DNA from: Tissierella sp032104385
Lineage (GTDB): Bacteria; Bacillota; Clostridia; Tissierellales; Tissierellaceae
Reading direction: 5' to 3'
DNA: 64,000 nt
NCBI RefSeq assembly: GCF_032104385.1
Contig: NZ_DAMCHJ010000010.1
Coordinates: 58,253-122,252, forward strand
The notes beneath the pieces were generated by a model, which did not search any database, was not told the origin of the DNA, and worked only from the letters and a program-made list of their open reading frames with translations. The translations under genes and the position numbers were made by a program. Below are positions 36,424-44,752 of the stretch, in pieces. Position 1 is the stretch's first letter. Every line of letters starts with the position of its first letter.

Positions 36424-36508
36424 TGAGTATCACCTTCTATAAAATTATATATTAGATTATCTTTAATCTCTATTCTACTCTAATTATATTTCCTATTAAG
36501 TTTTACTC

Positions 36509-36691
36509 CTATAAATTTTTATCTAGCTTTTCCTTTATTTCACTAACAGAACTTTCTATATTGTTTATTTTTCTTGCTAATTTAATAAAAATAATGATTG
36601 GTATAGCTATAAAGGCTAAAATTAAAATAAATATTATAATCCAACTAATGATTAATGATGATAAACTTGGTAATGCTCTAACTGTATGTAT
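36509..36691 (-). CDS. 60-residue single-span membrane protein without a normal start codon
   Basis: An open frame between stop codons encodes about 20 hydrophobic residues (SWIIIFILILAFIAIPIII) and a charged coiled-coil tail (KLARKINNIESSVSEIKEK). Upstream is GGGGGA spaced for an ATA codon at 36691; there is no ATG, GTG or TTG. It may use a rare ATA start, or be a gene with a mutated start. It lies in the 697-base gap upstream of agrA, which also contains the lipoprotein gene at 36794. Confidence 0.4.
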   Translation of the reverse strand: MHTVRALPSLSSLIISWIIIFILILAFIAIPIIIFIKLARKINNIESSVSEIKEKLDKNL

Positions 36692-36793
36692 ATTTTATAT
36701 CCCCCTATTATTTTCTTATTATAGTAAATGATTTACTGTGTTAGAGTTTACATAAACTTATATATTATCTTATAAACACAATTTATATTTAGT

Positions 36794-36940
36794 TCAATAT
36801 ATCTGTTGAAATCTTTCAGTATAAACAAGTTCTGCTTCTGCTAACTTCTTATATAAATTATCAGATTTTGAATTTGAACATGAAGTTAATATTAAAGCAA
36901 TCCTTGAAATAAGAAGAAAACCTTTGTTTTTATTATTCAT
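36794..36940 (-). CDS. 48-residue lipoprotein
   Basis: An ATG with AAAAGGGGA five bases upstream begins a signal peptide ending in LTSC, followed by a short hydrophilic tail NSKSDNLYKKLAEAELVYTERF. It could be a small real lipoprotein or the shortened remnant of a longer one. It lies upstream of agrA on the same strand. Confidence 0.55.
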   Translation of the reverse strand: MNNKNKGFLLISRIALILTSCSNSKSDNLYKKLAEAELVYTERFQQIY

Positions 36941-37080
36941 AAAATTCCCCTTTTCATATATAAATTTAACTTTACATTTACAAATTTCCTAAAGCTCTTT
37001 TTTGCTGGAATTATTAAAATATATATGTTATTTATATTATAGCTTAACATATGAACTATTAAAACACTCAATCTACAAAA

Positions 37081-37113
37081 CTAAAAGGACTTTGATTTCT
37101 CAAAGCCCTTTTA
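37081..37113 (-). terminator. Terminator of the fab operon
   Basis: CTAAAAGGGCTTTGA and TCAAAGTCCTTTTAG (minus-strand reading) form a near-perfect hairpin seven bases after the fabF stop. Confidence 0.8.
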
Positions 37114-37120
37114 GTTCATT

Positions 37121-38359
37121 CTAATCTATATACTTTTTAAATAATACCGTTGCATTATGTCCACCAAATCCTAATGAATTTGATAAAGCATAGTTTATAT
37201 CTCTTTTTACTGCCTCATTTGGTGTATAATTTAAATCACATTCCTCATCTGGATATTCATAGTTTATAGTTGGAGGGATTGTCCCTTCCTTTATTGCCAT
37301 TATTGTGGCTATAGCCTCTATTCCACCAGCAGCTCCTAGTAAATGACCTGTCATTGATTTTGTTGAGCTAATATTTAAAGCCTTTGCATATTCTTTAAAG
37401 ACATTTTTTATTGCTAGAGTTTCTAGTTTATCATTGAAATATGTTGATGTACCATGGGCATTTATATAGTCTACATCATGGTAATCAGCTGCTGCTTCTT
37501 CTAATGCCAATTCCATAGCTCTTGTTGCACCCTTTGCTTCTGGATCTGGTTGAGTTATATGGAAGGCATCAGAAGTAGAACCATATCCTACAATTTCACC
37601 ATATATATTTGCTCCTCTAGCCAACGCATGATTTAGCTCTTCTAAAATCAATATCCCTGCTCCTTCTCCCATTACAAATCCATCTCTTTCCTTATCAAAA
37701 GGACGTGATGCCTTTGTAGGATTATCATTTCTTGTTGAAAGAGCTTTCATTGAACAAAAACCTGCTACTGAAATAGGTGTTATAGACGCATCAGCTCCAC
37801 CTGCTACTATCATATCTACATTTCCTGCACTAATCATTCTAAAAGCTTCTCCTATAGCATGAGTACTAGAGGCACAGGCTGTAGTTACTGTCATTGTTGG
37901 CCCTCTAAATCCAAAGGTCATAGATATTTGTCCTGGTGCCATATTAGATATCATCATTGGAATAAATAATGGGCTAACTCTACTGGGACCTCTATCCCTT
38001 AGCTTTGTAAACTCAGTTTCCATGGTTTCCATACCACCAATACCTACACCAATTATAACACCAACTTTATCTAAGTTTAATTTATCTAATTCTACTTTTC
38101 CATCTTCTAAGGCTAACTTTGCACCTGCTACTGCGTATTGGGTAAATCTATCCATCCTTCTAGCTTCCTTCTTATCTATATAATCAGATGGATCAAACTC
38201 CTTAACTTCAGCACCTATTTTGGTGTCAAAGTTTGTTGTGTTAAATCTAGTTATAGCTCCTATTCCTGACTTTCCTTCTATTAGAGAGTTCCAGAAATTT
38301 TCCTTTCCTATGCCTATAGGTGTTATAGCACCTAATCCCGTTATTACGACTCTTTTCAT
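37121..38359 (-). CDS. fabF: 3-oxoacyl-ACP synthase II
   Basis: A 412-residue thiolase-fold enzyme that elongates acyl-ACP with malonyl-ACP. The catalytic Cys162 lies in TTACASSTHA, with the two histidines in NAHGTSTYFND and TGHLLGAAGG. It is the last gene of the fabH-fabK-fabD-fabG-acpP-fabF operon; 22 bases separate it from acpP. Confidence 0.97.
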   Translation of the reverse strand: MKRVVITGLGAITPIGIGKENFWNSLIEGKSGIGAITRFNTTNFDTKIGAEVKEFDPSDYIDKKEARRMDRFTQYAVAGAKLALEDGKVELDKLNLDKVGVIIGVGIGGMETMETEFTKLRDRGPSRVSPLFIPMMISNMAPGQISMTFGFRGPTMTVTTACASSTHAIGEAFRMISAGNVDMIVAGGADASITPISVAGFCSMKALSTRNDNPTKASRPFDKERDGFVMGEGAGILILEELNHALARGANIYGEIVGYGSTSDAFHITQPDPEAKGATRAMELALEEAAADYHDVDYINAHGTSTYFNDKLETLAIKNVFKEYAKALNISSTKSMTGHLLGAAGGIEAIATIMAIKEGTIPPTINYEYPDEECDLNYTPNEAVKRDINYALSNSLGFGGHNATVLFKKYID

Positions 38360-38381
38360 TTTTTACCTCCAATACAAGGTC

Positions 38382-38615
38382 TTATTCAGTTTTTTCTTGA
38401 ACATATTTTACTATGTCACCAATATTTTTGAAGTTTTCTGCATCTTCATCTGGAATTGTAACTCCAAACTCGTCTTCTAATGCCATCATAATCTCTACTG
38501 CATCTAATGAATCTGCCTCTAAGTCCTTCATCATAGAGGTTTCCATTGTAATACTCTCTACATCATCTACTCCTAATTGCTCTGCTATTATATTTACAAC
38601 TTTTTCAAATATCAT
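38382..38615 (-). CDS. acpP: Acyl carrier protein
   Basis: 77 residues, acidic. The phosphopantetheine attachment serine is Ser36 in EADSLDAVE. It carries growing acyl chains through the fab enzymes encoded around it. It lies between fabF and the structured repeat element at 38683-38814. Confidence 0.97.
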   Translation of the reverse strand: MIFEKVVNIIAEQLGVDDVESITMETSMMKDLEADSLDAVEIMMALEDEFGVTIPDEDAENFKNIGDIVKYVQEKTE

Positions 38616-38682
38616 TTTTATATTCCTCCCTATTAATTTAATTCACTATTTATATTTCAAAGCTATCCTGCAGTTTCGCAAC

Positions 38683-38814
38683 TCAAATCTATTTACTCAC
38701 TATGTTCGTATAGATTTGACCCTAATGGGCACTCCCAATGATAAATTCTACATTAAGGTTGGTGCTCATTGCCTTTGACCTACATCAACTCACTATCCTT
38801 CGTTGTGTTAGGTC
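38683..38814. repeat. Composite hairpin element between fabG and acpP
   Basis: Three stems in 132 bases: TCAAATCTA/TAGATTTGA (38683-38719), AATGGGCAC/GTGCTCATT (38724-38770) and GACCTA/TAGGTC (38777-38814). The first and third loops share ACTCACTATNNTTCGT. It is richer in GC than its neighbours and overlaps the fabG stop codon. It looks like an extragenic palindromic or miniature mobile repeat, or an RNA-processing site inside the operon. Confidence 0.6.
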
Positions 38815-39554
38815 ATAATCATTCCGCCGTCTACATTTATTATTTGTCCTGTTATATAATCTGAACTTTCACTTGCTAAAAATACTGCTAAATTTGCAAT
38901 ATCCTTTGGATTTCCAAAGCTATTTAATGGTATTGTTTTTAACATTGCTTCCTTTATTTCGTCTTTTAATACATCTGTCATATCTGTTTCAATAAATCCT
39001 GGTGCAATTCCATTAACCCTAATACCTCTACTAGCCAATTCCCTTGCCATAGATTTAGTAAATCCTATGACTCCAGCCTTTGAAGCACTATAATTTCCTT
39101 GCCCAGCATTTCCAGTTATTCCTACTACAGAAGTAATATTTATTATTTTACCATATCTTTTCTTCATCATTATTCTAGATACTGCCTTAGTGCAAAGAAA
39201 AACTCCCTTTAGATTAACATCCATTACCTCGTCCCAGTCTGTCTCTTTCATTCTAATAAGAAGATTATCTTTTGTAACTCCTGCATTATTTACTAATATA
39301 TCTATGGTACCTAGTTCTTCTTCCATAGTCTTTATCATTTGAAGTACATCTTCTTCCACTGATACATTTGCTTTTATAGCAACTGCCTTAACTCCGTAAG
39401 ATCTTATCTCTTCTAATACTTCATTGGCCTTTTCTGTGCTGCTAACATAGCTAATTCCTATATGAACCCCATTTCTAGCTAATTCTAAGGCAATTTCTTT
39501 ACCTATACCTCTTGATCCACCAGTTATTAGGGCTGCTTTATCCTTTAGACTCAT
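38808..39554 (-). CDS. fabG: 3-oxoacyl-ACP reductase
   Basis: A 248-residue short-chain dehydrogenase using NADPH. The nucleotide loop is GGSRGIGKEIA, the catalytic Ser is in ITSVVG and the Tyr and Lys are in NYSASKAG. It reduces 3-oxoacyl-ACP in fatty acid elongation. It starts after a GGGGGCG ribosome site, 37 bases downstream of fabD, and is followed by the structured element that separates it from acpP. Confidence 0.97.
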   Translation of the reverse strand: MSLKDKAALITGGSRGIGKEIALELARNGVHIGISYVSSTEKANEVLEEIRSYGVKAVAIKANVSVEEDVLQMIKTMEEELGTIDILVNNAGVTKDNLLIRMKETDWDEVMDVNLKGVFLCTKAVSRIMMKKRYGKIINITSVVGITGNAGQGNYSASKAGVIGFTKSMARELASRGIRVNGIAPGFIETDMTDVLKDEIKEAMLKTIPLNSFGNPKDIANLAVFLASESSDYITGQIINVDGGMIMT

Positions 39555-39591
39555 CTTTGTTCGCCCCCTTTATCAATTAACAATTCTTTCG

Positions 39592-40563
39592 CTATTCACT
39601 TATTTTGTTATTTTTTAATGATTTTAAATATTCAACTGTTTCTTCAAAGGAATTAACATCTCCTACATTTAATGCCTTTACTTCCTTGCCCATTGCTTTA
39701 CCAATTCGTTTTACAAATCCTGAGAGAGACTTGCCTGGTCCTATTTCTACAAAAGTATCTACGCCTTCATTTATCATATACTCAACAGATTGTTGCCACA
39801 ATACTGAATTACTTACTTGGTTCACCAATTTGGGTTTAATTTCATCTTTATTAGATAAAAGCTTAGCATCTACATTAGAGATGAATTTCTTTTGAGTATC
39901 TTTTATATCTACTTTAGATAGCTCATTCTTTAGTTTTTCCCCTGCTGGAACTAATAGAGATGAATGAAATGGTGCTGATACAGGTAATGATACTGCTTTC
40001 TTAGCACCTAATTTAACTGCTTCTTCACATGCAATATGAAGCCCTTTTAGTTCTCCTGATAATACAATTTGTTCTGGACTATTATAGTTTGCTACTTCAA
40101 CTATTCCATATTCCTTAGTTTTTTGTAAAATCGAGGGTATATTTTGTCTGTTTAATCCAAGTATTGCAACCATTCCTCCAATTCCTAAAGGCACTGCCTC
40201 TTGCATAAATTTTCCTCTCTCTTTTACAACCTTAAGAGCATCCTTAAAATCTATACTTCCACTGTTGACTAAAGATGTATACTCACCTAAACTAAGCCCT
40301 GCCGTATATTCACAATCTATACCTCTAGCTTGTATTGCCTTTAAAATTGCTATACTTGTAGCTAATATGGCTGGCTGAGTATTCTCTGTCTTTTTTAAAT
40401 CTTCTTCACTACCATTAAAGCATATGCTTTTTAAATCCATATTTAATACTTCATTTGCCTCATCAAATACTTTTTGGGACTCTACAAAGTTTTCATAAAA
40501 ATCTTTACCCATTCCTACATATTGAGAACCTTGCCCAGGAAATATAAATGCTAATTTACTCAT
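39592..40563 (-). CDS. fabD: Malonyl-CoA:ACP transacylase
   Basis: 323 residues. N-terminal FIFPGQGSQYVGMG and the nucleophile Ser91 in GLSLGEYTSL mark the enzyme that loads malonate on ACP. The frame opens at a GTG (40572), but AAGAAGGTG is spaced for the ATG at 40563, giving MSKLAFIFPG. It overlaps the end of fabK by eight bases. Confidence 0.97.
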   Translation of the reverse strand: MSKLAFIFPGQGSQYVGMGKDFYENFVESQKVFDEANEVLNMDLKSICFNGSEEDLKKTENTQPAILATSIAILKAIQARGIDCEYTAGLSLGEYTSLVNSGSIDFKDALKVVKERGKFMQEAVPLGIGGMVAILGLNRQNIPSILQKTKEYGIVEVANYNSPEQIVLSGELKGLHIACEEAVKLGAKKAVSLPVSAPFHSSLLVPAGEKLKNELSKVDIKDTQKKFISNVDAKLLSNKDEIKPKLVNQVSNSVLWQQSVEYMINEGVDTFVEIGPGKSLSGFVKRIGKAMGKEVKALNVGDVNSFEETVEYLKSLKNNKISE

Positions 40564-41515
40564 CTTTATCACCTTCTTTTAGTAGGTGTAAAAAATCTAG
40601 TTTTTTCTCTGCATAAGAAACTATATCTCCTATTATTTCATTGCATGGTTTAATATCTTTAATTAATCCTGCAATTTGTCCTGACATTAAAGATCCTTTA
40701 TTTATATCTCCTTCTACTACAGCTAGTTTTAATCTTCCCGAACCTAAGAGTTCTAGTTCTTCAAGAGAAACACTATTATTCTCAAGTTCTAAAAACTCTC
40801 TAGTAAATTTGTTTTTCAATGCTCTTACAGGATGACCAGTACTTCTCCCAGTTACTTGTGCATCTCTATCTTTGGCTTTTACTATAGCTTCCTTATAATT
40901 TATATGAACTTTGGCTTCAGTAGAGCATACAAATCTAGTACCCATTTGTACTCCTTCTGCCCCTAAAGATAATGCTGCTAGAAATCCTCTTCCATCAGCC
41001 ATTCCTCCTGCTGCTATGACAGGAACTTTAACTGCATCAACAATTTGGGGAACTAAAGTCATGGTGGTTAATTCTCCGATATGTCCACCCGCTTCTGTTC
41101 CTTCTACTATTACAGCATCAACGCCTTCTCTCTCTAATCTCACTGCTAAAGACACAGTAGGTACTACAGGTATGATTTTTACATTATGTTCTTTTAATTT
41201 TTTAATATATTTCCCTGGACTTCCTGCACCTGTAGTTACAACAGGAACTCCCTCATCACATACTATACCTACAATATCCTCAGCAAAAGGTGACATTAAC
41301 ATAATATTTACGCCAAATGGTTTATCTGTTAACTCCTTAAGCTTTTTAATTTCTTCTTTTATTACTTCTGCTGGTGCATTGCCAGCTCCTATAATTCCTA
41401 GTCCCCCAGCTTCTGATACAGCTGCTGCTAATTCATGAGTTGCTACCCAAGCCATACCTCCCTGTAGGATAGGATACTTTATATTTAACATATCAGTTAT
41501 TCTAGTCCTAAACAT
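40556..41515 (-). CDS. fabK: Enoyl-ACP reductase II (FabK, flavoprotein)
   Basis: About 319 residues of an FMN-dependent NPD-like reductase. KYPILQGGMAW, EGTEAGGHIG and AAGGMADGRG are the flavin- and substrate-binding blocks. It makes the last reduction of each elongation cycle in place of FabI, which also makes the pathway insensitive to FabI-targeted inhibitors. GGAGGG is correctly spaced for the ATG at 41515 rather than 41521. The gene overlaps the end of fabH. Confidence 0.95.
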   Translation of the reverse strand: MFRTRITDMLNIKYPILQGGMAWVATHELAAAVSEAGGLGIIGAGNAPAEVIKEEIKKLKELTDKPFGVNIMLMSPFAEDIVGIVCDEGVPVVTTGAGSPGKYIKKLKEHNVKIIPVVPTVSLAVRLEREGVDAVIVEGTEAGGHIGELTTMTLVPQIVDAVKVPVIAAGGMADGRGFLAALSLGAEGVQMGTRFVCSTEAKVHINYKEAIVKAKDRDAQVTGRSTGHPVRALKNKFTREFLELENNSVSLEELELLGSGRLKLAVVEGDINKGSLMSGQIAGLIKDIKPCNEIIGDIVSYAEKKLDFLHLLKEGDKDE

Positions 41516-42515
41516 TTTCATCCCTCCTACTCCATCTTATAACCATTGAAGCCCAAGTAAGACCTGCTCCAAAGGCTACTAGAAGTATATTGTCACCTTT
41601 CTTGATCCTATTATCCTTAACTGCTTCATTTAGGGCTACTGGAATAGAGGCTGAAGACATATTTCCATATTTGTTTAGATTTACGCATATTTTATCTTTT
41701 TCTAGCTTTAACTTTTTTGCTGCTGCATCTATTATCCGCATATTAGCTTGATGAGGAATTAAAAAATCCAAATCATTCAATTCTAAGTTTGCTTTTTTTA
41801 AAGTATTTATAGATGTTTTTTCCATAACTCGTACAGCAAATTTAAATACTTCCTTACCATCCATTTTTATAAAGTGAAGTTTATTTTCTATGGTATCTAT
41901 ACTAGCTGGTATTCTAGATCCTCCTGCTGGTTGAGTTAATACTTCCCCATTGTTTCCATCAGAACCTAATTCAATGGAAAGTATTCCAAAACCTTCCTCG
42001 CATTTCTCTAACACACAGGCTCCTGCACCATCCCCAAATAGTACACAAGTATTTCTATCTCCCCAATCTACTATTTTGGATAATGTTTCTGCACCTATGA
42101 CTAATACCTTTTTATACATACCTGATTTAATAAAGCTTTCTCCTATGGATAAACCGTAGACAAATCCTGAGCATCCTACGTTTATATCAAATGCAGCTGC
42201 ATTTACTGCACCTATGTTTTTCTGAATTATACAAGCAGTTGATGGAAAAGCATGATCAGAAGTTACAGTTGCAACTATTATAAGATCAATATCCTTTGAC
42301 TTAATATTAGCATCTTCTAAAGCATTCTTTGCAGCTATAGTTGCCATATCCGAGGTTGCCATATTATCACTAGCTATTCTTCTTTCATGTATGCCTGTCC
42401 TCTCTATTATCCATTCATCCGATGTTTCCACAATCTTAGATAAATCATTGTTAGTAACAACTTTTTCAGGCACATAACTACCTACACCAGAAATTCCTAC
42501 ATAAATATCTTTCAT
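41508..42515 (-). CDS. fabH: 3-oxoacyl-ACP synthase III
   Basis: 335 residues. The catalytic Cys115 lies in INVGCSGFVYG, with His in IPHQANMRI and Asn in NKYGNMSSASIP. It condenses a short acyl-CoA primer with malonyl-ACP and so determines straight or branched chains; branched acyl-CoAs could come from the Vor-Ptb-Buk operon nearby. It is the first enzyme gene of the fab operon and is overlapped at its start by a 27-codon frame with its own strong ribosome site. Confidence 0.97.
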   Translation of the reverse strand: MKDIYVGISGVGSYVPEKVVTNNDLSKIVETSDEWIIERTGIHERRIASDNMATSDMATIAAKNALEDANIKSKDIDLIIVATVTSDHAFPSTACIIQKNIGAVNAAAFDINVGCSGFVYGLSIGESFIKSGMYKKVLVIGAETLSKIVDWGDRNTCVLFGDGAGACVLEKCEEGFGILSIELGSDGNNGEVLTQPAGGSRIPASIDTIENKLHFIKMDGKEVFKFAVRVMEKTSINTLKKANLELNDLDFLIPHQANMRIIDAAAKKLKLEKDKICVNLNKYGNMSSASIPVALNEAVKDNRIKKGDNILLVAFGAGLTWASMVIRWSRRDENV

Positions 42516-42561
42516 TCTCCACCTCCATATTAAATTGTATTTTCTTTATTATTATTCCCAT
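42478..42561 (-). CDS. Possible 27-codon leader peptide overlapping fabH
   Basis: An ATG with a perfect AAAGGAGGTGG six bases upstream opens a 27-codon frame (MGIIIKKIQFNMEVENE...) that overlaps the fabH start in another frame. The fabH start has its own GGAGGTGG inside this frame. The peptide may couple or tune fabH translation, or be chance. No similarity to a known peptide was recognised. Confidence 0.35.
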   Translation of the reverse strand: MGIIIKKIQFNMEVENERYLCRNFWCR

Positions 42562-42583
42562 CTACCACCTCCTTTAAAAGTAT

Positions 42584-42612
42584 TTGCAAATTAATTTTCT
42601 TTAGATTATTAT
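42584..42612 (+). promoter_or_regulatory. Candidate fabZ promoter
   Basis: TTGCAA and TATTAT are separated by 17 bases, about 100 bases before fabZ, in the fabH-fabZ intergenic region. Confidence 0.45.
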
Positions 42613-42642
42613 TAATATGATATGAATAAAACGTTAAGACTT

Positions 42643-42671
42643 AGTATATATGAATATAATAAAATAATCAA
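42643..42671 (-). promoter_or_regulatory. Candidate fabH operon promoter
   Basis: On the minus strand TTGATT (-35) and TATACT (-10) are spaced by 17 bases, facing the fab operon. It lies beyond, and would overlap in function with, the fabZ promoter, so both could share a regulator such as FapR or FabT; no operator could be assigned. Confidence 0.5.
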
Positions 42672-42713
42672 TCATTAATTTTTCCCTAAAAAAGACTAAA
42701 AAGGAGGAGTTTT

Positions 42714-43145
42714 ATGGATAAATTGTTGAATATAGAGGAAATAAAGGGAATTATTCCCCATAGATATCCTTTTCTCTTTGTTGATAAGATTTTAATAGAA
42801 GAAATAGGTATAAAGGGGATAGGGTATAAAAATGTTACTGTAAATGAATTTTTCTTCCAAGGTCATTTCCCTAATATGCCTGTAATGCCAGGTGTATTAA
42901 TAGTAGAATCTATGGCTCAAGTAGGAGCTATAATTTTATTATCCGATGAAAAATATAAGGGTAAAACTCCTTATTTTGCTGGAATAAACAAGGTTCGATT
43001 TAAAAGAAAAGTAGTACCTGGGGATACACTTCGAATGGAAATAGAATTGACTAGAATTAGAGGATCAGTAGGTATCGGGCAAGGCAAAGCCTATGTTGAA
43101 GATGAGCTTGCCTGTGAAGGAGAATTTTTATTTGCAATAGAATAA
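42714..43145 (+). CDS. fabZ: 3-hydroxyacyl-ACP dehydratase
   Basis: 143 residues of a hot-dog fold dehydratase. HRYPFLFVDKI and the active-site GHFPNMPVMPGVLIVESMAQ are typical of FabZ, the enzyme that removes water from 3-hydroxyacyl-ACP. It is transcribed away from the fabH operon, sharing a 198-base intergenic region. The ribosome site is AAGGAGGAG. A gene for an isomerase (FabM/FabN-like) was not seen. Confidence 0.97.
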   Translation: MDKLLNIEEIKGIIPHRYPFLFVDKILIEEIGIKGIGYKNVTVNEFFFQGHFPNMPVMPGVLIVESMAQVGAIILLSDEKYKGKTPYFAGINKVRFKRKVVPGDTLRMEIELTRIRGSVGIGQGKAYVEDELACEGEFLFAIE

Positions 43146-43241
43146 AATTATTATCACCTAATCTACCTCTGAGAATATATTATAGTATGGACATGACATA
43201 AAACTATTGACAGCCAAATGATATTAAGGAGGAAATACTAT

Positions 43242-44129
43242 ATGTACAATCCAATAGAAGGTACAACAATTAGTAATGTACGAGTGTTTGACAGTAATTT
43301 TGGGCAAACTAAGGTTAATCCAAAACCCCATGTCCCAGAATGTAATTCTAATTCAAAACATCAAAGTCTTTGCGTTGATGTTGAAAGTAATGTATTGGAT
43401 AGTTGTACCAATACACCAGTAACACCTATTGGAATCTCAACGGGTGTTGTTGCTAAAATTCCAGTAGTTTTAGCTGAATTAACTGTTCAATTCCATGTTG
43501 GTGCATTAATTCATTTGCCAGAAAGGGCACTTGAAGTTAAAAATATAAAAAAAAGAATAAAAATTACTCAATGTATGTTGCTTCAACCTACTAATGTTTT
43601 ATTCATTAAAGGATTTATTCGCAAAAACATTGATTACTCTACAGGAACCTGTGCAAATATGAAAGGAGTATGCGGTGAATTACACCATTGTACTGTAGAT
43701 GTTCCATTTGAATGTTCTACACCTATTTGTTTCTCTACACCACCAGCAGAACTTGCTGTGAATTCTAGTGCTGAGTTTGAGTATTTCAAAGTAAGCGATT
43801 TACCAAATAAACATTTTGCTGAAAAGGATAAGTTATTGGCTGGAGATTTATCAGAATTCAATCAAATCATAGTTGAAAATTTCAATGAACTTCCATTCTG
43901 CGAACTAATTAGTGCAAGAATTTTTGAATTTGATGAATTTATAGGTCGTCATCGTAGCCATGATGAAGAACTTCCTTTCGAAGAAAAATTCTTCAAGAAA
44001 ATAGAAGAAAAAATGGTTATAGAGCTTAAAGTTAAGGTTTTACAAAATAGACAGGTTCGAATCCCAGCAGTAGGCGGCACTGGCGGAGGATGCCCTTCAC
44101 CTTTCACTTGCTCAGCAGATGAAGACTAA
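43242..44129 (+). CDS. Spore-coat-type protein with SPOCS/DUF3794-like region
   Basis: About 295 residues from the ATG at 43242, which has AAGGAGG eight bases upstream. The central part has CMLLQPTNVLFIKGFIRKNIDY and later HHCTVDVPFEC, which resemble the SPOCS (DUF3794) domain of SipL and other clostridial spore proteins. It carries about ten cysteines, several before and after this region, and a short Gly-rich end (GGTGGGC). Cysteine-rich proteins with this domain are found in spore coats and exosporia, so a coat or exosporium role is likely. Isolated between fabZ and the vor operon. Confidence 0.55.
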   Translation: MYNPIEGTTISNVRVFDSNFGQTKVNPKPHVPECNSNSKHQSLCVDVESNVLDSCTNTPVTPIGISTGVVAKIPVVLAELTVQFHVGALIHLPERALEVKNIKKRIKITQCMLLQPTNVLFIKGFIRKNIDYSTGTCANMKGVCGELHHCTVDVPFECSTPICFSTPPAELAVNSSAEFEYFKVSDLPNKHFAEKDKLLAGDLSEFNQIIVENFNELPFCELISARIFEFDEFIGRHRSHDEELPFEEKFFKKIEEKMVIELKVKVLQNRQVRIPAVGGTGGGCPSPFTCSADED

Positions 44130-44139
44130 TCCATTAATT

Positions 44140-44199
44140 AATTAAATAAATAATAAAAGACAGGAGAAATTTCTCCTGTCTTTTATTATTTATTTAATT
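44140..44199. terminator. 60-bp perfect palindrome, bidirectional terminator
   Basis: 44140-44169 is the exact reverse complement of 44170-44199, with GACAGGAGAAA at the core. It separates the converging coat-like gene and vor operon and gives both T-rich ends. Confidence 0.85.
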
Positions 44200-44751
44200 T
44201 TATTTCATTTGTTTTCTTGCTATTTCTGCACCTTTTTCTAAGGCTTCTTTGTTAATAGGTAATAAATGTGCTCTATTTTCTCCAAATACTGCAGTAAAAG
44301 CTTTATTAAGTATTGAGTCTACCTCTACTGCTTTTGTAGCTTCAAGAAATGCTCCTAGCATTACCATATTCGCCGTTCTTGGATTACCTACCTTATCTGC
44401 TATTTCATTAGCTGGAACATAATATATCTCTATGTCATCTCTAGTACATTTTCTATCTATTAAAGATGAGTTTATAAATAATCTTCCTCCTGGTACTACT
44501 AAGTTTTCAAACTTATCTAAAGAAGGTCTATTCATTACAATAGCTGAAGTTGAGTCTATGACAACTGGAGAACCTACTTCATCTGAAGATATAATAACAT
44601 TACAGTTTGCAGTTCCTCCTCTCATCTCTGGGCCATAGGACGGTAACCAAGATACTTTTTTATTCTCTATCATTCCTGAGTATGTTAGAAGTTGCCCTAA
44701 TGCCATTACACCCTGTCCGCCAAAACCAGCAATTACTATTCTTTCTTCCAT
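44200..44751 (-). CDS. 2-oxoacid:ferredoxin oxidoreductase, gamma subunit
   Basis: 183 residues from the ATG at 44751 (AGAGG seven bases upstream). IVIAGFGGQGVMALGQLL and SYGPEMRGGTANC mark the gamma subunit, which helps bind CoA. It follows the beta subunit with a two-base gap and completes the four-subunit complex delta-alpha-beta-gamma that converts a 2-oxoacid and CoA to acyl-CoA, CO2 and reduced ferredoxin. The adjacent ptb and buk genes suggest branched-chain 2-oxoacids (Vor-type). Confidence 0.92.
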   Translation of the reverse strand: MEERIVIAGFGGQGVMALGQLLTYSGMIENKKVSWLPSYGPEMRGGTANCNVIISSDEVGSPVVIDSTSAIVMNRPSLDKFENLVVPGGRLFINSSLIDRKCTRDDIEIYYVPANEIADKVGNPRTANMVMLGAFLEATKAVEVDSILNKAFTAVFGENRAHLLPINKEALEKGAEIARKQMK

Positions 44752-44752
44752 T

